From Methanobacteriota archaeon (GTDB taxonomy: Archaea; Halobacteriota; Methanosarcinia; Methanosarcinales; Methanosarcinaceae), in the NCBI GenBank assembly GCA_023399215.1, contig JAEWQJ010000039.1, positions 1 through 46,165 of the forward strand: 46,165 nt of DNA. Reading direction: 5' to 3'. Each line of letters starts with the position of its first letter. Position 1 is the first letter of the stretch. Below the pieces are notes generated by a model. It was not told where the DNA came from and ran no database searches. It was given only the letters and a program-made list of their open reading frames with translations. Below are positions 35,799 through 44,136 of this stretch, in pieces. The position numbers and the translations under genes are program-made.

Positions 35799-35987
35799 CT
35801 AATGCTTATTCCTAAAACTTAGAGCTTATCCTAAGTCATTAAGAGCGTGATTTAATTTAGAATTGGTTTATAATATTAGTATTATCAAATATCTAGACTA
35901 TTCAAATTGTGTATGTGCACATTGTGATATCTGCAATTCGTCACATATTTTAGGATAGGCTTTAAATCAGGAGGAATGGGGGATAAC

Positions 35988-36950
35988 ATGATCTGGAAAG
36001 ATGAAGGAGAATTATTTGTAAGATATAAGAAGAATCCGATACTTACAGCTGATTATTGGCCTTATAAAGTCAGCTCGGTATTTAATCCTGCAGCGGTTAT
36101 GGTTGACAATACAACTATACTACTGGTACGTGCTGAAGACCACAGAGGTTTTTCCCATCTTACAGTAGCTAGAAGTAGGAATGGAATTGACGGTTGGGAA
36201 ATTGATTCCAAACCAACCTTTTCCTCGGATCCAACATACTATTCTGAAGAGATATATGGTATTGAAGATCCACGTATAACTTATATTGATGAGATAGGAA
36301 AATGGGCTATAGCTTATACGGCTTTTTCGGATTCTGGTCCATTAACGTCGCTTGCCTATACCGAAGATTTCACTAATTTTGAGAGAGTAGGGCCTATCAT
36401 GCCGCCTGAAAATAAAGATACTGCTATTTTTCCTACAAGACTTAATGGCAAATGGGCAATGTTACACAGGCCCGTATCTAACATTGTGGGTGCAAAGGCA
36501 AATATCTGGATCTCTTTTTCGCCTGATATGAAATACTGGGGAGAACATAAGGTTCTTCTGTACGCTCGAGAAGGAGGATGGTGGGATGCCCGTAAAATTG
36601 GATTAGCTCCTCCGCCAATGAAAACATCTGATGGATGGTTAATTATGTACTATGGAGTACGTCAGACAACATCTAAAAAGAGCTATCGGCTCGGACTTGC
36701 TCTTCTTGACCTTGAAGATCCCACAAAAGTGCTCCATAGGTCAGAAGGCTGGGTTTTCGGGCCTCGTGAAATGTATGAGCGGACTGGAGACGTTAATGAT
36801 GTTGTTTTCCCGTGCGGATGGATCCTTGTTGGCGATGAACTCCGCATTTATTATGGAAGTGCAGATATGTCTGTAGCAATGGCCAGTGCAAAAATGAGCG
36901 ATATTATGCAGTATATCCATGAATGTCCTGGGACACAATGCTTTGAATAA
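35988..36950 (+). CDS. Glycoside hydrolase family 130 protein (beta-mannoside phosphorylase-like)
   Basis: A 320-residue five-bladed beta-propeller enzyme of the GH130 type. Family blocks are SVFNPAAVMVDNTTILLVRAEDHRG, IYGIEDPRITYID (with the proposed catalytic Asp in EDPR), HRPVSN...ANIWISFSPDMKYWG, and DVVFPCGWI...LRIYYGSADM near the end. Members break beta-1,2- or beta-1,4-mannosidic bonds, often by phosphorolysis. In a methanogen it may act on mannan-like storage or surface glycans; this is inference. ATG 35988 follows GGGGGAT; the ATG at 35976 is too close to its GGAGG. Confidence 0.88.
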   Translation: MIWKDEGELFVRYKKNPILTADYWPYKVSSVFNPAAVMVDNTTILLVRAEDHRGFSHLTVARSRNGIDGWEIDSKPTFSSDPTYYSEEIYGIEDPRITYIDEIGKWAIAYTAFSDSGPLTSLAYTEDFTNFERVGPIMPPENKDTAIFPTRLNGKWAMLHRPVSNIVGAKANIWISFSPDMKYWGEHKVLLYAREGGWWDARKIGLAPPPMKTSDGWLIMYYGVRQTTSKKSYRLGLALLDLEDPTKVLHRSEGWVFGPREMYERTGDVNDVVFPCGWILVGDELRIYYGSADMSVAMASAKMSDIMQYIHECPGTQCFE

Positions 36951-37371
36951 TACTGCAGATAATTTGAAAAATATTGTAAATAGCTTGAAAAATATGACAA
37001 ATCTCTTGAAAAATATTGCAAATAACTTGAAAAAACAGAATAAAGGAAAAACTCTATTTTTTCATTAGCATTAGCTTGCTGCATGTAAAATCCATATCTC
37101 ATTTGGAGATGCTGGGCTCACTGCCAAAAATTGCCAGTATAGATGAAGTCCAGGTTTTCGGGTCAATAATAAATTATAAATTATGTCATATATTTTTATT
37201 TTTTCTGCTTCTATGTTATAAATGGGAATTTTATCGGGTTTATGATACAGATTTACAACTGCGAAAAATGACAGGTTCAGAAGAAGAGGTCCAAAAGAAG
37301 AGCTCAATAGGAAAAATAAGCCTGAATTTTGGGCATTTTATATCGGGAAAACACGGATTGGGGGTTTATTT
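36951..37371. other. Spacer with 21-bp tandem repeats before the P-type ATPase
   Basis: A 21-base unit around CTTGAAAAATATTGnAAAT is repeated four times (units begin at 36964, 36985, 37006, 37027). After that the sequence is AT-rich. The open frames at 37071-37307 (minus) and 37076-37375 (plus) are not convincing genes. TATA-like words at 37180-37225 may serve the ATPase. Confidence 0.55.
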
Positions 37372-39804
37372 ATAGGGGAAAATGTAAAGCTCAAAATCGA
37401 TGAAATAAAGGATTCACCTGCTGATGAAGTCCTGAAAAAACTTGATTCCAGTGATAAAGGACTTTCTTCATCGGAAGCTGAAAACCGTATTAAGCAGTAC
37501 GGTTATAATGAAATTTCCGAAAAGAAGGTCAACCCACTTATAAAATTTTTAAGCTATTTCTGGGGTCCAATTCCCTGGATGATTGAAGTGGCAGCTGCAA
37601 TTTCAGGCGTCATCCATCGATGGGAAGACTTTGTGATCATCTCCTTGCTCCTCATCTTAAACGGGGTCGTGGGGTTCTGGCAGGAACATAAGGCTGACAA
37701 TGCTATTGAGCTCCTTAAGAAGAAAATGGCCCTGAATGCCAGGGTACTCCGAGAAGGACAATGGGCCCAAAAACCTGCAAGGGAATTGGTCCCGGGAGAC
37801 ATAGTTCGTGTACGTTCAGGGGATGTTGTGCCTGCTGACCTTAAGCTCCTTGAAGGAGAATATCTGCAGGTAGATGAATCAGCCCTTACAGGAGAATCCC
37901 TGCCTGTAGAGAAAAAATCTGATGGCATTGCCTATTCAGGATCTGTGATCCAGAAAGGGGAAATGAATGCTCTGGTTGTGGCTACCGGCATGAATACCTA
38001 TTTTGGAGAGACAACAAAACTGGTGGCTGAAATTCGGACCAGGAGCCACTTTCAAAAAGCGGTCCTCAAAATCGGAAACTACCTGATTGTCCTTGCAGGC
38101 TGTATTGTTGCAATTGTTTTAGTTGTAGAAGAGCTTTTCAGGCATACCCCTTTTCTGGAAACCCTTCAGTTTGCTCTTGTGCTGATAGTCGCTGCAATTC
38201 CTGCAGCTCTTCCAGCAGTAATGTCCGTTTCAATGGCTGTAGGAGCTACTGAACTTGCAAAAAAAGGAGCTATTGTCAGCAAACTGGTCTCCATAGAAGA
38301 AATGGCAGGAATGGACATTCTATGTTCGGATAAAACCGGTACAATTACCCAGAACAAGCTAAAATTATCCGAGTTAGTGCCTTTCGAAGACTTTAAAGAA
38401 AACGACCTTCTGATCTATGGATCTCTGGCTTCAAGGGAAGAAGACAATGACCCAATTGATAATGCAATCCTCAATAAGGCAAAGGAGACAGAATCCCTTG
38501 AAGATAAAATAAAAACTTATGAAGTGACAAAATTCACTCCATTTGACCCTGTTATAAAGCACACTGAGGCTGCAGTTAAAGGTTCTGAAGGAGAGTTTAA
38601 AGTTGCCAAAGGCGCTCCCCAGGTTATTCTGGGCATGTCAAGCAATAAAGAAGAAATAAGGCAGAAAGTAGATGAAAAAGTAAATTCTATGGCTTCAAAA
38701 GGATATCGTGCCCTGGGAGTTTGTGTAGAAGAGGAAGGAAAATACAGGTTTGCAGGGCTTTTTGGACTTTATGACCCACCGCACGAAGATTCCGCTGAGA
38801 CAATAAAGACAGCAAACTCCCTTAACGTAGACGTGAAAATGGTAACAGGAGATCACCTTGCCATTGCTAAGGAGATAGCAAGCCAGGTAGGTCTGGGCAC
38901 GAACATAGTTACAGCTGATGATTTTGTAGAAAAATCCGATTCCGAAGCCCAGGAAGTTGTAGAAAAGGCAGATGGGTTTGCCCAGGTTTTTCCCGAACAC
39001 AAATACAAAATCGTTGAACTCCTTCAGAAAAAAGAACATATTGTTGGCATGACAGGCGATGGAGTCAACGACGTCCCTGCCCTTAAAATGGCTGATGCTG
39101 GAATTGCTGTTGCAGGGGCTACAGATGCTGCAAAATCCGCTGCAGACATAGTGTTTACAATTTCAGGGCTCTCGACCATTATTAATGCAATAAAGGAAAG
39201 CCGCAAGATATTCCAGAGGATGAAGAGCTACGCCATCTATAGAATAGCTGAAACTGTAAGGGTGCTATTTTTTATTGCTACTGCAATAATTGTGTTTAAT
39301 TTTTATCCTGTAACTGCTATAATGATTGTTTTGCTTGCCATTCTCAATGATGCTCCTATAATGGCTATTGCATATGATAACGTGAGATATTCCCAAATCC
39401 CAGAAAAATGGAACATGCGCGAAGTCCTGAGAATGTCCACTTTTCTGGGAATCATAGGTGTGTTTTTTTCTTTTGTAATATATTATATAGGAGCTAGGAT
39501 TCTTTACCTCGATCCAGGTGTACTACAATCTTTTATTTTCCTGAAGCTTGCAGTAGCCGGGCACCTGACCATCTTCGTTGCTCGCAATAGGGGGCACTTC
39601 TGGTCACCTCCTCCGGGAAAGATCCTTTTTTGGGCTGCAGTGATTACAAAAATACTGGCAACATTAGTTGCAGTGTATGGATTTTATATATCTCCAATTG
39701 GATGGAGACTGGCAGGTTTTATCTGGATCTACGCACTGGTGGCTTTTGTTATAACCGATTTTCTGAAAGTGAAACTTTATGAGATAATGGACCGTAGAGG
39801 GTGA
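37372..39804 (+). CDS. P-type ATPase, plasma-membrane H+-ATPase (P3A) type, no canonical start codon
   Basis: An ion pump that uses ATP to move cations, probably protons, across the membrane. It has LTGESLPVEKKSDG, the phosphorylation motif CSDKTGTITQ, KGAPQVIL for nucleotide binding and GDGVNDVPALKMADAGIAV. Ten or so membrane helices fit the P3A group, like MJ1226 (about 805 residues). The first in-frame ATG (37579) would skip 69 residues that are clearly part of the protein (DEIKDSPADEVLKKLDSSDK...). The expected start, just after GGGGG(TTTATTT), reads ATA-GGG-GAA-AAT at 37372; that start gives 810 residues. There is no ATG, GTG or TTG in frame back to the TGA at 37239. Confidence 0.88.
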   Translation: MGENVKLKIDEIKDSPADEVLKKLDSSDKGLSSSEAENRIKQYGYNEISEKKVNPLIKFLSYFWGPIPWMIEVAAAISGVIHRWEDFVIISLLLILNGVVGFWQEHKADNAIELLKKKMALNARVLREGQWAQKPARELVPGDIVRVRSGDVVPADLKLLEGEYLQVDESALTGESLPVEKKSDGIAYSGSVIQKGEMNALVVATGMNTYFGETTKLVAEIRTRSHFQKAVLKIGNYLIVLAGCIVAIVLVVEELFRHTPFLETLQFALVLIVAAIPAALPAVMSVSMAVGATELAKKGAIVSKLVSIEEMAGMDILCSDKTGTITQNKLKLSELVPFEDFKENDLLIYGSLASREEDNDPIDNAILNKAKETESLEDKIKTYEVTKFTPFDPVIKHTEAAVKGSEGEFKVAKGAPQVILGMSSNKEEIRQKVDEKVNSMASKGYRALGVCVEEEGKYRFAGLFGLYDPPHEDSAETIKTANSLNVDVKMVTGDHLAIAKEIASQVGLGTNIVTADDFVEKSDSEAQEVVEKADGFAQVFPEHKYKIVELLQKKEHIVGMTGDGVNDVPALKMADAGIAVAGATDAAKSAADIVFTISGLSTIINAIKESRKIFQRMKSYAIYRIAETVRVLFFIATAIIVFNFYPVTAIMIVLLAILNDAPIMAIAYDNVRYSQIPEKWNMREVLRMSTFLGIIGVFFSFVIYYIGARILYLDPGVLQSFIFLKLAVAGHLTIFVARNRGHFWSPPPGKILFWAAVITKILATLVAVYGFYISPIGWRLAGFIWIYALVAFVITDFLKVKLYEIMDRRG

Positions 39805-40094
39805 TTTTTAAAAGACAAAGTAAAATAAGTGAAATACATGCTTCTTTGGTTAAGAGCCTATCCGAGAAATCAGTAATGCATGTTGAAAAATCACAATCAA
39901 GCTATAATGTCCGAGTATCCGTTCCGGTTTTATATATCGCCGCTTGTTAAAGCTACACGTTGTCCATTATTAAAGGCTTTACATATCGCCGCCTGTTAAA
40001 GCTACGGCAGGCAACCATTTTGGATAAACTCAGTCCAAAGCTAACGTTGACCGAATAAAGCATCAAGGAGTCTAGGTCACTGCAGCCATATTGA
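39805..40094. other. Spacer before the first MscS gene, with 23-bp direct repeats
   Basis: No gene seen. ATATCGCCGC(T/C)TGTTAAAGC occurs at 39934-39956 and 39983-40005 (23 bases including the flanks, one mismatch, 49 bases apart). They lie about 120-190 bases upstream of the channel gene. Confidence 0.6.
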
Positions 40095-40104
40095 TATATA
40101 AAAG
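40095..40104 (+). promoter_or_regulatory. TATA box of a probably leaderless MscS gene
   Basis: TATATAAAAG is centred about 25 bases before ATG 40124. Archaeal transcription starts near 25 bases below the box, so the mRNA would begin at or within a base or two of the ATG, without a ribosome site. None is visible. Confidence 0.5.
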
Positions 40105-40123
40105 GCATTATATATTTATCTGC

Positions 40124-41065
40124 ATGAGGATTATCAGGAGACTGAATATTTTTATTTTACTCATTTTGATCCTTTTTATCGCATATATCCGATACCTGAC
40201 TAACTTCTACATCTTCGAGGATCGGACTCTCCTGGATGCTCTTCTTATCTCTTTGATTGTGATTTTTCTGGCCTATATAATAAATTCCGTTACCGGAAAT
40301 CTTATTCTTAGAAGAGTATCGACTGCCAAAGATAGATACACTCTGAGGAAAACTGCATCTATCCTTATCACAGTACTTGCTTTTGCCGCACTTTTTGCAA
40401 TCTGGTTCAAGAGAACCAGCACCCTGCTTATTGCCTATGGGATTCTCAGCGCTGGAGTCGCAATTGCACTTCAAGACCTTTTACGCAACATAGCAGGAGG
40501 AGTTCTCCTAATTTTGTACCACCCTTTTAAAGCAGGAGATAGGATTCAAGTTGAAGACAATGTAGGCGATGTGCTTGATATAGGGAGCATAAACACCACA
40601 ATAATGGAAATCAGGGAATGGGTGGATGCAGATCAGTATACTGGCAGGATTCTCCATATCCCTAACAGCTTTGCCCTTAATAAGACGATAAAAAACTATA
40701 CCAGGGATTATTCCTTTATCTGGGATGAAGTTCGGTTTCTACTTATTTATGGGAGCAACTGGAAAAAAGCTGAGGGGATCGTGCTCAATGTTGCAGGTTC
40801 AATTTTAGGAGAGTTCGAAAACCTGGCACAGAAGGAACTCCGGCAAATGGGACAAAAATATTTTATTACTACATATGATGTACAGACAAAGCTCTATATG
40901 AAAATGGAGGAAAATTGGATAGAAATGCGGTTAAGATATGTAGTCGCGCCCAGGAAAAGGAGAGAAATCAGCCACCTTTTGGTTTCAAATATTCTTGAAG
41001 CCCTTGAAAAAGAAAAAGACATAATGGTTGGAACTGCGACAAGTATCGATCTTATGGGTCGATAA
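40124..41065 (+). CDS. MscS-family mechanosensitive channel
   Basis: A 313-residue membrane channel that opens under tension during osmotic down-shock. Helices are at about 8-26, 38-60 and 77-98. The pore helix is AGVAIALQDLLRNIAGGVLLIL with the usual Ala/Gly spacing, followed by the beta domain HPFKAGDRIQVEDNVGDVLDIG and a C-terminal alpha/beta region. Start choice: ATG 40124, because the TATA box at 40095 would otherwise lie inside the gene; a TTG at 40091 is in frame but not credible. It is convergent with a second MscS-type gene 150 bases away, from which it differs strongly in sequence. Confidence 0.9.
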   Translation: MRIIRRLNIFILLILILFIAYIRYLTNFYIFEDRTLLDALLISLIVIFLAYIINSVTGNLILRRVSTAKDRYTLRKTASILITVLAFAALFAIWFKRTSTLLIAYGILSAGVAIALQDLLRNIAGGVLLILYHPFKAGDRIQVEDNVGDVLDIGSINTTIMEIREWVDADQYTGRILHIPNSFALNKTIKNYTRDYSFIWDEVRFLLIYGSNWKKAEGIVLNVAGSILGEFENLAQKELRQMGQKYFITTYDVQTKLYMKMEENWIEMRLRYVVAPRKRREISHLLVSNILEALEKEKDIMVGTATSIDLMGR

Positions 41066-41102
41066 TTCTCTGGATGTAGCGGGATTTAGCGATTTCTCTG
41101 GA

Positions 41103-41144
41103 CTGAAGCACTTAGCAGTGTTACTACATATTGTAGTGATTCAG
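41103..41144. terminator. Hairpin between the two convergent MscS genes
   Basis: CTGAAGCACT (41103-41112) can pair with AGTGATTCAG (41135-41144) with one mismatch, and an inner ACTACA/TGTAGT pair is an alternative fold. Its place between two convergent stops fits a bidirectional end signal. T-runs are weak. Confidence 0.3.
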
Positions 41145-41216
41145 CCTGACAAAACAAAAGCAATAGCCATCGTCATTAAGACTCAAAGAAAAAAACTTTT
41201 GTGAATTTACTCTCTT

Positions 41217-42134
41217 TTATCTGGAATCTTTAAGACCTCCTGCATTTGACCCTAAATTTGACCCCATATTTCTCCGAGTTGTAGCGTCTGATTCATACTT
41301 TTCTTCTATTGAAGGAATATTCAAGATATGGAACTGGGGAGCCCTGATCCCATTCTTCTGAAATTCCACCCAGGCTCTTGTATGAACATCGGATTCAAAC
41401 TTGAACTGGTCTCTAAGGTCATTGACATAAGCTTTGGCCCTTAACCTCGTGTAGAATGGAAGGGCTTTATGCAGCAGAATAACAGGCTTTTCTTTGGAGA
41501 TATAAACGTATTTAGAGCTCACAACTGCTTCCCATAAAATTCTCATTGCAGTTTCTACATGTGACTCTCCTGCAATATACAGGTCTATTACAACCATCAT
41601 TTCCGAGACCCCATAATTTGCACTGGCAACGGTTTCTTTGAAAATCAGGCTGTTTGGGGCTGTAACGACATTAGCGTCAGGTGTGAATAGTTTCGTTGCT
41701 CTTAGACCTATATCAGTGACTTCGCCAAAATAATTCCCAATTGAAATTTTATCCCCTATCTGGTAAGGCTTTTCAAATGTAATTACCAGCCCTCCGATAA
41801 TATCTGAAAAAAGGTCTTTAAGCCCAAATCCAATGGCTGCACCCAGAAGTCCAGCCAGGAGAAAGATTTCAGGTCCGAAAATCTTGAATATTTCTCTAAA
41901 GATGAAATAAAAAGCTATGAGGTAGATTACAAATTTTATGATCGGGATAACTACTTCTACTTTTATTCTGCCAGTATGGCTCAATTTTTCTGAAAATTTT
42001 AATAAGAGAATTGTAATGACCCTGCCAAGAACATATGCAATTAAAAAAATCAGAGCCATAGTTATGAGGGTTTGCGTATCTACCGACCTAAGAATTTCTA
42101 AAAGTTGCTCCCTGCTTGTGTTCCCGTCTACCAC
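41217..42134 (-). CDS. MscS-family mechanosensitive channel, second gene
   Basis: A 305-residue protein with helices at about 26-45, 63-85 and 90-105, then the MscS pore and beta-domain motif LLGAAIGFGLKDLFSDIIGGLVITFEKPYQIGDKISIGNYFGEVTDIGLRATKL (shown here only as the run of conserved blocks AAIGFGLKDLFSDIIGG and PYQIGDKISIG). The C-terminal region is long and ends in an Asn/Ser/Gly-rich tail. The start is GTG at 42134. It follows an ATPase gene so closely that the original stop and start almost touched, and a 36-bp tandem duplication now separates them. The two genes are surely one transcript. Confidence 0.88.
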   Translation of the reverse strand: MVDGNTSREQLLEILRSVDTQTLITMALIFLIAYVLGRVITILLLKFSEKLSHTGRIKVEVVIPIIKFVIYLIAFYFIFREIFKIFGPEIFLLAGLLGAAIGFGLKDLFSDIIGGLVITFEKPYQIGDKISIGNYFGEVTDIGLRATKLFTPDANVVTAPNSLIFKETVASANYGVSEMMVVIDLYIAGESHVETAMRILWEAVVSSKYVYISKEKPVILLHKALPFYTRLRAKAYVNDLRDQFKFESDVHTRAWVEFQKNGIRAPQFHILNIPSIEEKYESDATTRRNMGSNLGSNAGGLKDSR

Positions 42135-42182
42135 TTACCACACCAGCCTGCTTGTGTTCCCGTCTACCATTTACCACACCAG
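42111..42182 (-). repeat. 36-bp tandem duplication at the ATPase/MscS gene junction
   Basis: Two copies (42111-42146 and 42147-42182) differ at one base. Each holds the end of the ATPase gene (...RLVW-stop) and the beginning of the MscS gene (MVDGNTSR). The result is an 11-codon frame, ATG 42170 to TAA 42135, reading MVDGNTSRLVW, lodged between the two genes. The single difference makes the MscS start GTG where the mini-frame has ATG. Confidence 0.85.
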
Positions 42183-43229
42183 CCTCAATTTTTCCATGTA
42201 TGTAGTAACACTGCTAAGGGCTTCAGGCCTGACACGATAGGAGTCATTTTCATCTTTTAAAATAAGTTCCTGGCTTAAAAGCTGGTAGATAATTTTGTCC
42301 ACGCTTACCATGGATCCCATTATTTCGGCGATTTCAGATTTTGTAAGACCCTGATAAGAAAGAATAAGGTTCAAAGTAAAAGCCTCTTCATATTCAAGGT
42401 CTATATTAAGTGAAAATTGGCCTATATTTTTAGGCTTCATAACAGGATAGTCAAGCCCAAGCTCCCAAATTCTCAAGGCAATTCCGGGATTACCACTTGA
42501 TTCCAGGTAAAGTTTTTCAAATACCTGGTCCTCAGCAGCTTCGATTTTTTGTTTTTTCAGAAGGCGATTCTTGAGATCGGAGATATTTATTTTAGGAACA
42601 GGAATAAAAATTTTTTTACCAAGAGAGGATAGCTCTAAAGGATATTTTATTATATAGAAGAAGGGTTCTTCTTTGGATTCTTTGTCTTTAGTAAATTTTA
42701 TCTCATTTTTTTCATATCTTCTGAGAATAAAAAGTCTGAGATTTTCCTTTTCAAAAGCAGGGATGAAGATCTGTACCGGAAAGTATTTTCCAAGCCCGAA
42801 AGCTTCATTTAAGTATTTCCAGGAATAAATGTTCCAGGTAGTGACAAATATCCTGTTCTGAGAGCTAATCATATCCAAAAACTCATAAAAGATATCAAAA
42901 CCACCTGGCTTTCTCATATACAGGAAATGACAGTTATCAAGAATTACAATTTTTTTTGCGTCGTCCGCGAGGGAAATTTCGTTTTTATTCTGAACAATTT
43001 TAGAAAAAGTGATTTTTGCTGTCCTGCTTAAATTTATTCTCTCAATTTCACTGCTCAGGGTAGTTTTTCCTCGAAGGGGTTCGGCTAAAATGGCTATATT
43101 CAGCTTTTTTCCCGTATCAAAATCAGCAATTGTTTCCTGGATTTTCTCGATCTCTTCCTTCAAGCCGAGAACTTCCGCAAAGTCCTTTTCCCCGGAACTG
43201 CTATGCTGAATAACCACCATATTCCCCAT
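42171..43229 (-). CDS. P-loop ATPase with C-terminal winged helix, partner of MscS gene
   Basis: A 352-residue predicted AAA+/STAND-like ATPase. Walker A is AILAEPLRGKTTLSSEI (GKT at 54-56), Walker B is KKIVILDNCHFLY (D98), and a sensor-1-like RIFVTTWN follows. The C-terminal 90 residues hold a winged-helix fold (LTKSEIAEIMGSMVSVDKIIYQLLSQELI). No membrane segment. The layout recalls archaeal Orc/Cdc6-like or signalling ATPases rather than a transporter. It is directly upstream of, and transcribed with, the MscS-type channel. ATG 43220 is an alternative start. Confidence 0.75.
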   Translation of the reverse strand: MGNMVVIQHSSSGEKDFAEVLGLKEEIEKIQETIADFDTGKKLNIAILAEPLRGKTTLSSEIERINLSRTAKITFSKIVQNKNEISLADDAKKIVILDNCHFLYMRKPGGFDIFYEFLDMISSQNRIFVTTWNIYSWKYLNEAFGLGKYFPVQIFIPAFEKENLRLFILRRYEKNEIKFTKDKESKEEPFFYIIKYPLELSSLGKKIFIPVPKINISDLKNRLLKKQKIEAAEDQVFEKLYLESSGNPGIALRIWELGLDYPVMKPKNIGQFSLNIDLEYEEAFTLNLILSYQGLTKSEIAEIMGSMVSVDKIIYQLLSQELILKDENDSYRVRPEALSSVTTYMEKLRLVW

Positions 43230-43486
43230 ATTATATTTCGCTTATCGCACTTAATGATGTGCCTCTTCGCTGTTTAATATGGGTAATTATATCCTTAGTT
43301 CTGCATTTTTGGGCACATAGATTTCTATTGACATCGAATTGTGTTCTTAAGTTTAAGCTCGTGAACAGTAGTTCCGATCAGACTGACTTCCGAATGATAA
43401 AAACAAATTGATTTTACTTCTTATCTACTAATTTTCATAGTGAACTATATTATTGATCAGAGTTTAAGATTCTTAAGCTATAACTT

Positions 43487-43813
43487 TCACTTACATTTTT
43501 CAAAAAATAAGCTTCCATTGAGTAATTTTATAGCATTCGCTATTAAGTTCTTAAATTTTAATTTGAGACAAGTTATATTATTATAATTAAAGTCGATAAA
43601 AAGAGAATAATTCTTGTTCAAACTATTGATGTCTATTACGTCAAGTGTTAAGTGAGAAGTTCCAATTATATCCAGAGTACAGAACGATTTCCCCCATGAG
43701 CTACCATTCTTTAGTTTTATTCCCCTAATACCAGAATTATTTTTATCTCCATAATACGAAATATCATGAAAATCAATAGCTATATCATGAATATTGTTTT
43801 CAAGTTTCATCAT
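43487..43813 (-). CDS. Hypothetical protein, AT-rich
   Basis: A 108-residue open frame rich in Asn, Ile, Asp and Lys, with alternating beta-like segments (AIDFHDISYYGDKNNSGIRG, SHLTLDVIDI). There is no signal peptide, membrane segment or known motif. A TATA-like word (TATAAAT on the minus strand, 43829-43835) is about 20 bases before the ATG, allowing a nearly leaderless message. It may be a real small gene of foreign composition or chance in AT-rich DNA. Confidence 0.35.
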   Translation of the reverse strand: MMKLENNIHDIAIDFHDISYYGDKNNSGIRGIKLKNGSSWGKSFCTLDIIGTSHLTLDVIDINSLNKNYSLFIDFNYNNITCLKLKFKNLIANAIKLLNGSLFFEKCK

Positions 43814-44136
43814 CTTGAAAAGCTCAAGATTTATATTTCTAAAAGAGAAATGAATTCCAGGATCTAATAAAACTTTTTTTAGTTAATTTAAATTAGTTAT
43901 TAATGTTTAGATTCAGCATTCAGAACTTGGGTTATTCGGAACTACTGGTATGTGTCCAATTAATAAATATCTTTATCTACTATTTTTTAAATTTAGTAAT
44001 ATTATTATACTGAGAAATCATTTAATTTTTATGTATTAGATATTTTTTAATAAAGATGTACTCTCGCTTGTGAGTGGTCATAGTAATATACTAAAGTTAG
44101 GTATGTCGACGTCAAAGAGAGGAGTCTGAAGGAATT
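43814..44136. other. AT-rich spacer before the histidine kinase gene
   Basis: No gene in 323 bases. It is very AT-rich up to 44060. GAGGAG (44119-44124) and AAGGA (44129-44133) upstream of ATG 44137 form the ribosome site. TAATATTATTATAC near 43996 is TATA-like. Confidence 0.5.

Noticed and set aside
37076..37375. 99-codon frame just before the P-type ATPase, considered as an N-terminal extension by frameshift
   Set aside because: The upstream residues do not resemble a P-type ATPase N-terminus, and the ATA start in the ATPase's own frame explains the length better.
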